This document shows positions 1-8,956 of a DNA stretch of 64,000 nt, in pieces. A model generated the notes under the pieces. That model did not search any database and was not told where the DNA came from. It saw only the letters and a program-made list of their open reading frames with translations. The stretch lies in NCBI RefSeq assembly GCF_011758655.1, contig NZ_JAAMPA010000002.1, forward strand, positions 124,001 through 188,000. The letters run 5' to 3'. The translations under genes and the position numbers were made by a program. The DNA is from Modestobacter marinus. Lineage in GTDB: Bacteria > Actinomycetota > Actinomycetes > Mycobacteriales > Geodermatophilaceae. Position 1 is the stretch's first letter. Each line of letters starts with the position of its first letter.

Positions 1-35
1 GGTCCCCGCCGGGCGGGTGGGCAGCGGTCGGCGGG

Positions 36-1472
36 TCAGAGCCGGGGGATGGCGGACGCCGGGTCCTCGATCGCGTCGGCCACCGCCCGGATGAAGCCGG
101 AGGCGGTCCCGCCGTCGCAGACCCGGTGGTCGAAGACGAACGACATCTGGGTGATCTTCCGGACCACGATCTCGCCGTCGACCACCCACGGCCGGTCGAG
201 GATGCGGCCGAAGCCGAGGATCGCCACCTGCGGGTGGTTGATGATCGCCGCGCTGCCGTCGACCCGGAAGCCGCCGTAGTTGTTCAGCGTGAAGGTGCCC
301 GCGCTGAGCTCCTCGGCGCTCGCCCGGCCCTCGCGCGCCCGGGCGGTGAGCGCGCGGATCTCCCGGTCCAGCTGCTCGGTGGTCATCGTCTCCGCGCCCA
401 GCACCGCCGGGACGACGAGCCCGCGGTCGCTCTGCACGGCCAGGCCCAGGTTGACCCGGTCGTGCTCCACGATCTCCTGACGCTCGGTGTCCAGCCGGGA
501 GTTCAGCACCGGGTACTGGCGCAGCGCCGCGACGACGAACCGGGCCAGGTAGGCCAGCAGCCCCGGCCCGGGGTCGGTCGCGGTGCGCGCGCTCTCCCGC
601 AGCTCGACCAGCGGGGTGGCGTCCACGTCGACCCAGACGGTCGCCTCGGGGATCTCCGACCGGCTGCGGGACAGCGCGGCCGACACCGCCCGCCGGAACC
701 CGTTGAGCGGGATCCGGCGCTCGCCGTCGACCGGCGCGGTGGGGGGCGCGGTGGTGGGCGCGGCGGACGACGCGGCGGACGGCTCCGGCGTCGTGGCCTC
801 GGCGTCGGCCGGCGCGCTGGAGGCCAGCTCGACGTGGGCCCGGGTGATCACCCCGCCGCCGTGGGCTGCAGCCAGCTCGTGCAGGTCCACGCCCTTCTCC
901 CGCGCCAGCCGCCGGACCAGCGGGGAGACGACCTGCAGCACCCCGCGACGGCCACCGGGCTCCTCGGCAGCAACGGCGGCCGGTGCGTCCGCCGGTGCGG
1001 CGGCCGGTGCGGGAGCGGGAGCCGGGGGCTGGGCGGCGGTGGCCGGCGCGGCGGCGGGCTGCCCGGCCGACCGGGGGCGGCGCCGTCGTCCTGACCCGCT
1101 GCTGGCCGTCGTGCCGTAGCCGATGAGCACGTTGCCCGAGCCGGCCTGCTCCTCCTCGCGGTAGGCCGCGGCCGCGGGGGAGTCGGCGGCGTCCGGCTGG
1201 ACCGGCGCCGCGGCCGGCTCGGGCGCGGACTCCGCCGCGGCCACGGTGATCAGCGGGCTGCCGGTCAGCACGGTCTCGCCCTCGCCGGCGTGCAGCGTGG
1301 CCACCCGCCCGGCGAACGGGGTGGGCACGTCGACGACCGACTTCGCCGTCTCGACCTCCACCACGATCTGGTCGACGGCCACGACGTCGCCCTCGGCCAC
1401 CAGCCAGCGGACCACCTCGACGTCGGTGAGGCCCTCGCCCAGGTCGGGGAGCAGGAAGGTCTCGGTGCTCAC
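36..1472 (-). CDS. bkdC: Branched-chain 2-oxoacid dehydrogenase E2 (dihydrolipoamide acyltransferase)
   Basis: The E2 core of a 2-oxoacid dehydrogenase complex transfers the acyl group from lipoyl-lysine to CoA. An N-terminal lipoyl domain (residues about 5-80) carries the lipoylated lysine in ETAKS (K44). An Ala/Pro-rich linker follows, then a peripheral-subunit-binding domain (about 180-215) and the catalytic domain ending in HRVCDGG (His449, Asp453). The GTG at 1472 is chosen because it overlaps the upstream E1-beta stop (GTGA) and leads straight into the lipoyl domain; an ATG four codons further upstream is possible but less natural. It is the last gene of an E1-alpha/E1-beta/E2 operon with no E3 in view. 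The divergent Lrp gene suggests Val/Leu/Ile-derived substrates, although pyruvate-type substrates cannot be excluded from sequence alone. Confidence 0.93.
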   Translation of the reverse strand: MSTETFLLPDLGEGLTDVEVVRWLVAEGDVVAVDQIVVEVETAKSVVDVPTPFAGRVATLHAGEGETVLTGSPLITVAAAESAPEPAAAPVQPDAADSPAAAAYREEEQAGSGNVLIGYGTTASSGSGRRRRPRSAGQPAAAPATAAQPPAPAPAPAAAPADAPAAVAAEEPGGRRGVLQVVSPLVRRLAREKGVDLHELAAAHGGGVITRAHVELASSAPADAEATTPEPSAASSAAPTTAPPTAPVDGERRIPLNGFRRAVSAALSRSRSEIPEATVWVDVDATPLVELRESARTATDPGPGLLAYLARFVVAALRQYPVLNSRLDTERQEIVEHDRVNLGLAVQSDRGLVVPAVLGAETMTTEQLDREIRALTARAREGRASAEELSAGTFTLNNYGGFRVDGSAAIINHPQVAILGFGRILDRPWVVDGEIVVRKITQMSFVFDHRVCDGGTASGFIRAVADAIEDPASAIPRL

Positions 1473-2467
1473 GACAGGTCCCACTGCAGGTCGTCGACGG
1501 CGTCGAGCACCCGGTCGACCCCGGGCAGCTGGACGTGTTCGAGCTTGGGCGACGGGAAGGGGATGTCGAAGCCGACGGCCCGGCGGACCGGTGCGGCCAG
1601 GGAGTGGAAGCAGCGCTCGGTGACCCGGGCGACGATCTCGGAGGCGACGCTGGCGAAGCCGGGGGCCTCGGCGACCACGACGGCGCGCCCGGTGGACCGC
1701 ACCGCGGCGCAGACCGTCTCGTCGTCGAAGGGCACGATCGAGCGGAGGTCGACGACCTGCAGGCTGCGCCCCTCCTGGGCGGCGACCTCGGCGGCCTCCA
1801 GGGCGACCGGGACGGACGGTCCGTAGGCGATCAGCGTGGCGTCGGTGCCCTCGCGGCGGACCACCGCCTGCCCGATGCCGGGCACCTCCGCGCCGAGGTC
1901 GACCTCCTCCTTGGTCCAGTAGAGCTTCTTGGGCTCCATGAACACGACCGGGTCCGGGGAGGCGATGGCCGCGCGCAGCAGCCGGTGGGCGTCCGCTGCG
2001 TTGGCCGGGGTGACGACGTGCAGGCCGGGCGTGTGCGCGTAGTAGGCCTCGGAGGAGTCGCAGTGGTGCTCGACCCCGCCGATCCCGCCGGCGTAGGGGA
2101 TGCGGATGACCATCGGCAGGGTCACCGCCCCGCGGGTGCGGTTGCGCATCTTCGCCACGTGGCTGGTGATCTGCTCGAACGCGGGATAGGCGAAGGCGTC
2201 GAACTGCATCTCGACCACCGGCCGCATGCCGTTCATCGCCATCCCGACGGCCATGCCGACGATGCCGGACTCGGCCAGGGGGGTGTCGAAGCAGCGGGTG
2301 TCGCCGAACTCCGCGGTCAGCCCGTCGGTGATCCGGAAGACGCCGCCCAGGGCGCCGACGTCCTCGCCGAAGACGACCACCGAGTCGTCCTCGGCCATCG
2401 ACTCCCGCAGGGCGCGGTTGAGCGCCTGCGCCATGGTCAGCTTCACGTGCCCGGTCGTCGCGGTCAT
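1469..2467 (-). CDS. bkdB: Branched-chain 2-oxoacid dehydrogenase E1 component, beta subunit
   Basis: This is the beta subunit of the thiamine-diphosphate-dependent E1 decarboxylase and pairs with the alpha subunit encoded just upstream. The 332-residue product begins MTATTGHVKLTMAQALN and has the typical transketolase pyrimidine-binding segment (VVFGEDVGALGGVFR) and the C-terminal transketolase domain. The ATG at 2467 overlaps the E1-alpha stop as ATGA, so a longer upstream extension in the same frame is spurious: its sequence is low-complexity and lies antisense-free inside the E1-alpha gene in another frame. Length and motifs fit the family well. Stop and start of the next gene (E2) overlap as GTGA, so the three subunits are probably translated in a coupled way. 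Confidence 0.94.
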   Translation of the reverse strand: MTATTGHVKLTMAQALNRALRESMAEDDSVVVFGEDVGALGGVFRITDGLTAEFGDTRCFDTPLAESGIVGMAVGMAMNGMRPVVEMQFDAFAYPAFEQITSHVAKMRNRTRGAVTLPMVIRIPYAGGIGGVEHHCDSSEAYYAHTPGLHVVTPANAADAHRLLRAAIASPDPVVFMEPKKLYWTKEEVDLGAEVPGIGQAVVRREGTDATLIAYGPSVPVALEAAEVAAQEGRSLQVVDLRSIVPFDDETVCAAVRSTGRAVVVAEAPGFASVASEIVARVTERCFHSLAAPVRRAVGFDIPFPSPKLEHVQLPGVDRVLDAVDDLQWDLS

Positions 2468-3558
2468 CAGTGCTCGTCCTCTCGGCTCAGCTCGTCGGCC
2501 ACGACCGCGGCCTGCTCGACCAGCTGCGGTGTCGGGGTGGCGTACACGTGCGCGAACAGCTCGGCCGGCTCCGGCGTGGCGTCCCGGGCCAGTTCGGTGC
2601 GCATCCGGGCGGCGAGCTGGTCGGCGTCGGCGGTGACCGCGGCCAGTGCGGCGTCGTCGAGCAGGTCGTGCCGGCGCAGCCACGTCTCCAGCCGGGTCAG
2701 CGGGTCGCGCTGCACCCAGTCCGCCACCTCGTCGTCCTGGCGGTACCGGCGGGAGTCGTCGGCGTTCGTGTGCGGCTGCATCCGGTAGGTGTGCGCCTCG
2801 ACGAGCTGCGGGCCCTCGCCGGCCCGGGCCCGCGCCATGGCGGTGCCGAGCACGGTGAGCAGCGCCGCGACGTCGTTGCCGTCGACCCGCTCGCCGGGCA
2901 CCCCGTAGCCGATGCCCTTGTGCGCGAGGGAGGGGGCGACCGACTGCCGGGCGAGCGGCACCGAGATCGCGTACTGGTTGTTCTGCACCAGGAACACCAC
3001 CGGCGCCCGGAAGACCGCGGCAAAGTTCAGTGCCTCGTGGAAGTCGCCCTCGCTGGTCGCGCCGTCACCGCACAGCGCGAGGGCGACGGTCGGCTCGCCG
3101 CGCAGCCGGGCGGCGTGCGCGACGCCGACCGCGTGCAGCAGCTGGGTGGCCAGCGGGGTCGCCTGCGGGGCGACCTTGTGCCGGTGGGGGTCGTAGCCGG
3201 AGTGCCAGGCGCCCTGCAGGGGCAGGAAGGCCTGGGCCACGTCGACGCCCCGGATCACCACGGCGGCGGTGTCCCGGTAGGTGGGGAAGAGCCAGTCGTC
3301 GTCGGTGAGCACCTGGGCGGCGGCCACCTGGCACGCCTCCTGCCCGTGCGAGGAGGGGTAGACGGCGAGCCGGCCCTGGCGGGCGAGCGCGCCGGCCTGG
3401 TCGTTGATCCGGCGGGCGGTGGTCAACCCGGCGAAGGCGCGCAGCAGGGCGGCGTCGTCCGGCAGCTCGTGCGTGGCCTCGTCGACGGTCCGGCCGGCCG
3501 GGTCGATGAGCTCGACCGGGTGAGGTGACGGCAGGAGGAGATCCAGGTCACGTGTCAT
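2467..3558 (-). CDS. bkdA: Branched-chain 2-oxoacid dehydrogenase E1 component, alpha subunit
   Basis: This is the alpha subunit of E1, which binds thiamine diphosphate and decarboxylates the 2-oxoacid. The cofactor motif is intact: GDGATSEGDF starts at residue 164 and the closing NN is at 193-194. A YRxxQPHTNADD-like stretch (RMQPHTNADDSRRYR) corresponds to the phosphorylation-loop region of the family. The protein is 363 residues, normal for actinobacterial BkdA. It is the first gene of the minus-strand operon, and its start lies 131 bp from the divergent Lrp/AsnC regulator. An AGGA sequence precedes the ATG. The 2-oxoisovalerate assignment is inferred from this context. Confidence 0.94.
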   Translation of the reverse strand: MTRDLDLLLPSPHPVELIDPAGRTVDEATHELPDDAALLRAFAGLTTARRINDQAGALARQGRLAVYPSSHGQEACQVAAAQVLTDDDWLFPTYRDTAAVVIRGVDVAQAFLPLQGAWHSGYDPHRHKVAPQATPLATQLLHAVGVAHAARLRGEPTVALALCGDGATSEGDFHEALNFAAVFRAPVVFLVQNNQYAISVPLARQSVAPSLAHKGIGYGVPGERVDGNDVAALLTVLGTAMARARAGEGPQLVEAHTYRMQPHTNADDSRRYRQDDEVADWVQRDPLTRLETWLRRHDLLDDAALAAVTADADQLAARMRTELARDATPEPAELFAHVYATPTPQLVEQAAVVADELSREDEH

Positions 3559-3689
3559 GGTGGGATCCTGGATCAGGCGTCATCTGCACGCCAGGAGCTG
3601 GCAGAACGCGAGAGGACGTCGCGTCGGACCACCCCACATCGAGCCAGATGTCCAGCGCCCGACCGTGAAACGCACCGAGGAGGAGACAC
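3559..3689. promoter_or_regulatory. Divergent control region between bkdA and the Lrp-type regulator
   Basis: This 131-bp gap must hold promoters for both divergent transcription units. A small inverted repeat, ACATC (3636-3640) and GATGT (3647-3651) with a 6-bp spacer, is the only clear dyad and is a candidate site for the Lrp-type protein. GAGGAGGAG near 3676-3684 is the ribosome binding site of the regulator. I see no convincing -35/-10 pair. Confidence 0.4.
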
Positions 3690-4145
3690 GTGGCCAGTGC
3701 CCTGGACGACATCGACCGCCGCATCCTGGACGAGCTGACCGCCGACGGCCGGATGCCCATGCGGGCGCTGGCGGAGAAGCTGCACATCTCCCGCGCCAAC
3801 GCCTACGCGCGGGTCGAGCGGCTGCGGACCTCGGGGGTGATCCGGGGGTTCTGCGTCGACGTCGACCCGGTCGCGGCCGGGCTGGGCACCTCCGCCTACG
3901 TCACGCTGAACACCCGGCAGGCCGACTGGCGGCACGTCCGGGAACGGCTGCGCGCCCTGCCGGGCATCGCGCACATCGGCCTCGTCGGCGGGGAGTTCGA
4001 CGTCATCCTGCTCGTCCGCGCCCGGGACAACGCCGACCTGCGGCGGCTGGTGCTCGACGAGATCCAGGGCATGCCCGGGGTGCTGAACTCGCGCACGCTG
4101 CTGGTCTTCGAGGAGCCCCCGCCGCTGGCCTGCGCCCGGGTCTGA
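3690..4145 (+). CDS. bkdR: Lrp/AsnC-family regulator, probable bkd regulator
   Basis: This 151-residue Lrp/AsnC transcription factor has an N-terminal winged HTH (about residues 5-55, RRILDELTADGRMPMRALAEKL then SRANAYARVERL) and a C-terminal RAM/AsnC ligand-binding domain that usually senses amino acids. The GTG start follows a strong GAGGAGGAG ribosome site. It is divergent from the branched-chain ketoacid dehydrogenase operon, the arrangement seen for BkdR in other bacteria, so it probably controls that operon in response to branched-chain amino acids or ketoacids. The link is inferred from position only. Confidence 0.88.
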   Translation: MASALDDIDRRILDELTADGRMPMRALAEKLHISRANAYARVERLRTSGVIRGFCVDVDPVAAGLGTSAYVTLNTRQADWRHVRERLRALPGIAHIGLVGGEFDVILLVRARDNADLRRLVLDEIQGMPGVLNSRTLLVFEEPPPLACARV

Positions 4146-4265
4146 GGCGCTGGCAGTCCCGCTGCGGTCGGTGGCGACCCTGCCACTGGCAGTCCGGCGC
4201 CGGGCGGGTCATCGTGGAGACACGGCACCCCGTCCGGGGGCGCCGGTCTGGGGACGGGGGAGCCG

Positions 4266-4490
4266 GTGGAGCTGTTCCTGTTCCTGGCGCTGGGCGTACT
4301 GCTCTTCCGTGCCCTCGGGCGCAGCTCCCGGCCGGCGGCCCGGCCGGCCCGGCCGCGCACCGACACCTGGCTGGACGGGGTGGTCGAGGCCGTGGTGGAG
4401 CTGGCCGGCGACGTCACCCGCGGGGTGCGCACCCTGAGCCGGCTGGACGCCGACCGCAGGGGACGGCGCGGCCGGTCGCCCTGGAGCTGA
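4266..4490 (+). CDS. Small hypothetical membrane-anchored protein
   Basis: The 74-residue product has one N-terminal hydrophobic segment (ELFLFLALGVLLFRALG) followed by a basic, Arg/Pro-rich region and a short amphipathic stretch, suggesting a small membrane-anchored protein with its tail in the cytoplasm. The GTG start is preceded by a G-rich sequence that could serve as a ribosome site. No family is recognised. It is convergent with the fatty-acid transporter gene; the short gap is GC-rich with a possible weak hairpin. The coding call rests on the sensible hydrophobic/basic layout and should be treated as tentative. Confidence 0.5.
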   Translation: MELFLFLALGVLLFRALGRSSRPAARPARPRTDTWLDGVVEAVVELAGDVTRGVRTLSRLDADRRGRRGRSPWS

Positions 4491-4508
4491 CCGGCCGGCG
4501 CCGGGCCC

Positions 4509-5906
4509 TCAGGACAGCACGCCGAGCAGCAGCGTCACCGTCCCGAAGACGAGCCCCGAGGCGATCAGCGTGACCGTCGTGTAGCCGAGGATGTCGCGCA
4601 TCTTCAGCCCGGCGATGGCCAGCACCGGCAGCGCCCAGAACGGCTGGATCATGTTCGTCCACTGGTCGCCGTAGGCGATCGCCATGATCGCGACCACCGG
4701 GTCGACGCCCAGGCTCTGCGCGGCGTCGATCATCACCGGCCCCTGGACGGCGAACTGCCCGCCGCCGGAGGGGACGAAGAAGTTGACGACGCCGGCGGAG
4801 AGGAACGCCAGCAGGCCGAAGGTCGCCGGGGAGGCGATGTCGACGACGGCGTCGGAGAACACGGCGATCAGGCCGGTCGTAGACATGATCCCCATGATCC
4901 CGGCGTACAGCGGGAACTGGAGCAGGATCTCCCCGACGTTGGCGGCGGCGTTCTTCACCAGCGCGATGAGCTCGAACGGGTTGCGGACCAGCAGGAAGAT
5001 CAGCGCCAGGAAGGTCCAGTTGACGATGTCCAGGCTCGCGGTGCCGCCGTCGGCGTAGTGGTGCACCAGGTAGGCGACCAGGGCCAGCCCGACCAGCGTG
5101 GTGACCACCCGGCTGCCGTCGACCCGGTCGGCCGGGGTGACCACCTCGTCGTCCAGCGCCACCCCCTCGGCGTCGCGGACGTGCGCCGGCAGCTCGACCA
5201 CGCGGTCACCGCCGCGGGGCGCGACCGCGGCGAGCGCCAGGCCGACGACCAGGATGGTGACCACGGCCGCGGTGACGTTCCACCAGGTGAAGATCGTCTC
5301 CGTGATCGGGATCGTGCCGCCGAGGGCCTCGGCGAGGAACGAGCCCTCCGTCGCGGCGGTCAGCGGCCCGGAGCCGGAGTAGCCCATGTGCCAGATGACG
5401 TAGCCGGAGTACCCGGCGGCCACCAGCAGCGGGAAGTGCAGCCGCAGGCCCCGCTCCCGCCCCTGGACGGCCAGCTCGCGGGCGAGCAGCGCGCCGACGA
5501 CCAGGCCCAGGCCCCAGGTGATCAGCGAGGCCAGCGCCGCGATCACGAAGACGTAGAGGTAGGCCTGCAGCGCCGTCTTGGGCACGGCGGCCAGCCGGGT
5601 GAGCAGCCGCCGCACCGGCGCGGTGTTGGCCAGCGTGTGCCCCAGCAGCAGGATCAGCGCCATCTGGGTCATGAAGGCCAGCAGCCCCGACAGCCCGTCG
5701 CCCCAGCCGTCGAGGACCTCGATCGGCCCTGAGTCGGTGAGCAGCAGCGCGAGGGCGGCGACGACGAACGTCAGCACGACGGCGAACACGAGGGCGCTGG
5801 GGATGTAGCGCTCGACGACGGAGTTGACCGGCCGCATCAGCGCGGAGAGGCCGCTCGACCGGTCCGGGGAACTGGAGCCGGCATCCGTACGGGGGGTCCT
5901 GGTCAT
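4509..5906 (-). CDS. atoE: Short-chain fatty acid transporter, AtoE family
   Basis: This 465-residue integral membrane protein has about 11-13 hydrophobic segments and AtoE-family features: an N-terminal MRPVNSVVERYIPSALVFA segment, the GYSGYVIWHMGYSGSGPL region, and a late VVNFFVPSGGGQFAVQGP motif. AtoE proteins import short-chain fatty acids such as acetoacetate or butyrate. A 20-residue polar N-terminus precedes the first membrane span. The gene stands alone and is divergent from an HpaI-type aldolase with 210 bp between. The nearby branched-chain ketoacid dehydrogenase operon makes short or branched acid metabolism plausible, but that is inference. Confidence 0.88.
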   Translation of the reverse strand: MTRTPRTDAGSSSPDRSSGLSALMRPVNSVVERYIPSALVFAVVLTFVVAALALLLTDSGPIEVLDGWGDGLSGLLAFMTQMALILLLGHTLANTAPVRRLLTRLAAVPKTALQAYLYVFVIAALASLITWGLGLVVGALLARELAVQGRERGLRLHFPLLVAAGYSGYVIWHMGYSGSGPLTAATEGSFLAEALGGTIPITETIFTWWNVTAAVVTILVVGLALAAVAPRGGDRVVELPAHVRDAEGVALDDEVVTPADRVDGSRVVTTLVGLALVAYLVHHYADGGTASLDIVNWTFLALIFLLVRNPFELIALVKNAAANVGEILLQFPLYAGIMGIMSTTGLIAVFSDAVVDIASPATFGLLAFLSAGVVNFFVPSGGGQFAVQGPVMIDAAQSLGVDPVVAIMAIAYGDQWTNMIQPFWALPVLAIAGLKMRDILGYTTVTLIASGLVFGTVTLLLGVLS

Positions 5907-6116
5907 CGACGCTCGCTTCCGGGGAGACCGGGCGGCCGGGGCCGCGCCGGGATCGGGCTGTCAGGGCAGGCGCCGCACCGACGGGAGCGCTGACGAGGAG
6001 CGCCGGCGACGGACGGCGACCCAGGGATACTGGCACCCGCGTCGCCCCCCGCGCGCGAGGGGCGGGCGGCAGACTGCGCACGTGCGGGTCACCGAGCGGG
6101 TCAGGGAGCAGGACAG

Positions 6117-6848
6117 GTGAGCAGCGCTCCGGGCGGGGTCCGTGCGCTGCGGGCGCGATGGGCGGCCGGTGAGGCCTGCCACGGGATCTGGAGCCAGCTG
6201 CCGGGCGCGGCGACCGCGGCGCTGCTGGCCGGCACCGGCGCGGACTTCGTCGTGCTGGACCTGCAGCACGGCGCGCTCGCCGAGGCCGAGCTGCCCGGGG
6301 TGACCGCGGCGGTGACGGCGGCCGGCTCGCTGCCGCTGGTGCGCACCCGCAGCGCGCAGTTCGCCGACGTCGGCCGGCCGCTGGACCTCGGTGCCCACGG
6401 CGTCCTCGTCCCGACCGTGTTCGGGGCCGACCACGTGCGGGAGGTCGTCGCCGCCTGCCGCTACGCGCCGCTGGGCACCCGGTCGGCCGGGCGGCTGGCC
6501 GGCGGGGCGGACGAACCGCTGGTGCTCGTCGTCCTGGAGACCGCGGAGGCGCTGGCGGAGCTGGACGACGTCCTGGCCGTCGACGGCCTCGACGGCGTCT
6601 ACGTCGGGCCGGTCGACCTCGCCTCCTCGCTGGGCCTGTCCGGCGACCCGGCGCAGCTGGGCGAGGTGCTCGCCTCGGTCATCAGCCGGGCCCGGGCGGC
6701 CGGCGTGCCGGTGGGCGTGCACGCGTTCGACGGGGCCGGTGCGGCGTCCTACGCGGCGCAGGGGGCCACGATCGTCACCGCGGCCATGGACACCGTCGCG
6801 CTCACCGCCGCCCTGTCCGAGCACCTGCGGCTGGCCCGCGGCGGCTGA
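6117..6848 (+). CDS. HpcH/HpaI-family aldolase
   Basis: A 243-residue class II pyruvate-type aldolase of the HpcH/HpaI/citrate lyase beta family. Visible family motifs are VVLDLQHGAL near the N-terminus, LVRTRS, the metal-binding LETAEAL and GPVDLASSLGL, and the C-terminal TAAMDTVAL helix. Members cleave 4-hydroxy-2-oxo acids to pyruvate or oxaloacetate plus an aldehyde, with a divalent metal. The GTG start follows a GGAGCAGGACAG stretch that fits a ribosome site. It is a single-gene unit, closed by a strong hairpin shared with the convergent DivIVA-like gene. Substrate cannot be told from sequence; no aromatic meta-cleavage genes are adjacent. Confidence 0.85.
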   Translation: MSSAPGGVRALRARWAAGEACHGIWSQLPGAATAALLAGTGADFVVLDLQHGALAEAELPGVTAAVTAAGSLPLVRTRSAQFADVGRPLDLGAHGVLVPTVFGADHVREVVAACRYAPLGTRSAGRLAGGADEPLVLVVLETAEALAELDDVLAVDGLDGVYVGPVDLASSLGLSGDPAQLGEVLASVISRARAAGVPVGVHAFDGAGAASYAAQGATIVTAAMDTVALTAALSEHLRLARGG

Positions 6849-6859
6849 GGGCGGCGGGT

Positions 6860-6886
6860 GCCCCGCGGCCGGCCCGGCCGCGGGGC
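6860..6886. terminator. Bidirectional hairpin terminator
   Basis: Perfect 13-bp arms (6860-6872 and 6874-6886, starting GCCCCGCGG) flank a single base, so about 11 pairs can form with a 5-nt loop. It lies between the stops of two convergent genes and can terminate both. There is no T-tract, as is usual in high-GC actinobacteria. Confidence 0.75.
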
Positions 6887-6910
6887 GTCGTCTGTGGGTC
6901 GGCGTCCGGC

Positions 6911-7690
6911 TCAGGCGGAGGAGCGGGACGCCGGGACCGCCGCGGCGGGCTCGTCGTCGGCGACCGTGTTGGCGGGGAACGCCACGTCCGGGCGGTCGCC
7001 GCGTTCCAGCTGCTGCGGTCGGGTGCCCCGTGGCGGGGTGGGCAGCGCCCCCGGGTGCGCCCGTCCCCACTCCGACTCCACGTCGCTGAGCAGCGCCTCG
7101 AGGTAGGAGCGCAGCTGCACCCGGCACGCCTGGCTGAAGGCCTTCAGGTAGGCGACCTGCTCCTTCAGCTCCTCGGACTCCGGCTGGCCGCCGCCGACCA
7201 CCGGAACGCCGTTGCCCCGCATCGTCGCGGCGGCCTCCTGCGCCGCCTCGATGATCGCGCCGGCCTTCTCCCGCGCGGCCGTGAGCTGCTCCTCGTACTG
7301 GGCGCGCGCCTCGCTGGTCATCTGCCGGCTGAAGTCCTCCGCCTCGGCCACGTACTCGTCGGCGGTCAGCTGCGCGGTCGCCAGGATCCCGACGGCCTGG
7401 TCGCTGGGGGAGGGCCGGGACGCCGCGGCGTCCACCTGCTCCTGCAGGGCCTGCAGCTGCGCGCGCAGCTCGGCGTTCTCCTCGGCGAGCTGGACGTTCT
7501 CCCGCGCGAGCCGCCCGTTCTCCTCGGTGAGCTGGGCGAGCCCGTCGGCCGCCCGGGCCACGAAGGCGTCGACCTCGCGGTCGGTGTAGCCGGGGTGCAG
7601 CATGCTCGCCGGGGTGAAGTGGACGGCACGGAGGTCGTCGGCCGTGGGCGGCCCCGCCTCGTAGCCGGACCCTGAGCTGCTCGTGGTCAT
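6911..7690 (-). CDS. DivIVA-domain coiled-coil protein
   Basis: This 259-residue protein has an N-terminal DivIVA-like segment (FTPASMLHPGYTDREVDAFVARAADGL, about 25-50), a strong heptad coiled coil (about 50-90, rich in LAEENAEL-type repeats), a second helical region (about 100-165), and a disordered acidic/Pro tail. DivIVA/Wag31 proteins recognise curved membrane and organise polar growth or division, but this is probably a paralogue because it is away from the ftsZ/dcw cluster. The ATG overlaps the flavohemoglobin stop by ATGA, so the two are co-translated. That odd partnership is discussed under findings. Confidence 0.82.
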   Translation of the reverse strand: MTTSSSGSGYEAGPPTADDLRAVHFTPASMLHPGYTDREVDAFVARAADGLAQLTEENGRLARENVQLAEENAELRAQLQALQEQVDAAASRPSPSDQAVGILATAQLTADEYVAEAEDFSRQMTSEARAQYEEQLTAAREKAGAIIEAAQEAAATMRGNGVPVVGGGQPESEELKEQVAYLKAFSQACRVQLRSYLEALLSDVESEWGRAHPGALPTPPRGTRPQQLERGDRPDVAFPANTVADDEPAAAVPASRSSA

Positions 7691-8826
7691 TCGGTCACCT
7701 TCCCGTCGAGAGTCGGGCTCGGTCGGCTGGGGGCGAACACCTCGGTGCGGATGCGCGCCATGGGCACCCCGGAGTGCAGGAGGCGGGTCACGGTGTCCTC
7801 GATCATGGCCGGGTTGCCGGCGACGTACACGTCCCGGCTGTTCCAGGGGCCGTGCCGGAGGACGACGTCCCCGATGTCCCCGTGCTCGGACGGCGAGCCC
7901 TTCTCCTGGGACACCGCCGGCGTCACCGTCAGCCACGGGTGCTCCTGCTCCAGGCGGCGCAGGTCGGCCCGGTCGTAGAACGCGTCCTCGGTCCGCGCGC
8001 CGACGAACAGGTCGACCCGCCGGGGCGGTCCGTGCCGGGCGACCTGGTCGACGATCGCCTTCACCGGTGCCAGCCCGGTGCCGCCGGCGACCAGCAGCAG
8101 GTCCCGGTCGGAGCCGGTGTCCAGGCTGAGGTGGCCGACCGGTGGCCCGAGCCGCAGCACGTCGCCCACCTGGGTCAGCCGGACCAGCGCGGAGCTGACC
8201 GGCCCGCCGTCGCGGGCCTTGACGTGCAGCTCGAGCACGCCGTCGGGGCGGGGGGCGTTGGCGGGGGAGTACCAGCGCCACAGCCGCGGGCGCTGGTCGA
8301 TCTCCAGCGAGATCGCCTGCCCCGGCAGGTACTCCAGCGGCGTCCGCGGGCGCACGTGCACGACGGCGACGTCCAGCGTGCGCCGCTCGTGCGCGACCAC
8401 CTCGGCCTCCCACCAGGCCGGCTGGTCGGTCACCTCGTCGGCCGCGCCGATCATGACGTCGGCGATCAGCCCGTAGGCCTCGGTCCAGGAGGCGGCCAGC
8501 TCCTCGTCCCACTCGTCGTCGAAGTGCTCGAGCGTGGCCAGCAGGCTGGCGCCGACGGCGGGGTAGTGGGCGGCGAGCGCACCGAACTTGCGGTGGTCGC
8601 GGCCCAGTTGCTGCAGGATCGGCACCAGGGCGTCGAGGTCGTCGACCCGGGACATGACCTCGCCCAGGGCGGCGAACAGCCGGTCGCGCTGGGTCGCCAT
8701 GGACACCGGGAACATCTCCCGCGTCTCCGGGTGGGTCAGGAACAGGTGGGAGTAGAACCACAGCGGGACCTGGTCTCCGTGTGCGGCCGCCTTGCCGAAG
8801 CTGGCCCGCATCGCGGGGATGTCCAT
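7687..8826 (-). CDS. Flavohemoglobin-type globin-oxidoreductase
   Basis: The 379-residue fusion has an N-terminal globin (about 1-135) with a candidate proximal histidine in LGRDHRKFG, then a ferredoxin-reductase FAD domain with RWYSPANAP, and an NAD domain with LLVAGGTGLAPVKAIVD and a C-terminal VYVAGNPAMI motif. Flavohemoglobins detoxify nitric oxide (NO dioxygenase) in the cytoplasm. The ATG at 8826 follows GGAGGGTGC, a strong ribosome site; a further upstream extension of the frame runs through a tandem repeat and is rejected. The sequence diverges from Hmp in the distal pocket region, so NO dioxygenase activity is likely but not certain. Confidence 0.85.
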   Translation of the reverse strand: MDIPAMRASFGKAAAHGDQVPLWFYSHLFLTHPETREMFPVSMATQRDRLFAALGEVMSRVDDLDALVPILQQLGRDHRKFGALAAHYPAVGASLLATLEHFDDEWDEELAASWTEAYGLIADVMIGAADEVTDQPAWWEAEVVAHERRTLDVAVVHVRPRTPLEYLPGQAISLEIDQRPRLWRWYSPANAPRPDGVLELHVKARDGGPVSSALVRLTQVGDVLRLGPPVGHLSLDTGSDRDLLLVAGGTGLAPVKAIVDQVARHGPPRRVDLFVGARTEDAFYDRADLRRLEQEHPWLTVTPAVSQEKGSPSEHGDIGDVVLRHGPWNSRDVYVAGNPAMIEDTVTRLLHSGVPMARIRTEVFAPSRPSPTLDGKVTE

Positions 8827-8956
8827 GCACCCTCCTGGTCGCTGGTCCGTGGCCGGCGCGGCAGCGGTACGCTCGCCGGCGGCCTCCTGGCTGGGCCACG
8901 CCCGTGGTCGGGGACCCGGACACCCTGGGGAGTCTGGTGCTCCGGGCCGGGCCATG

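Noticed and set aside
4150-4195. Direct repeat CTGGCAGTCC at 4150-4159 and 4186-4195
   Set aside because: A single 10-bp pair in a GC-rich gap has little weight; no matching promoter or partner site is seen.
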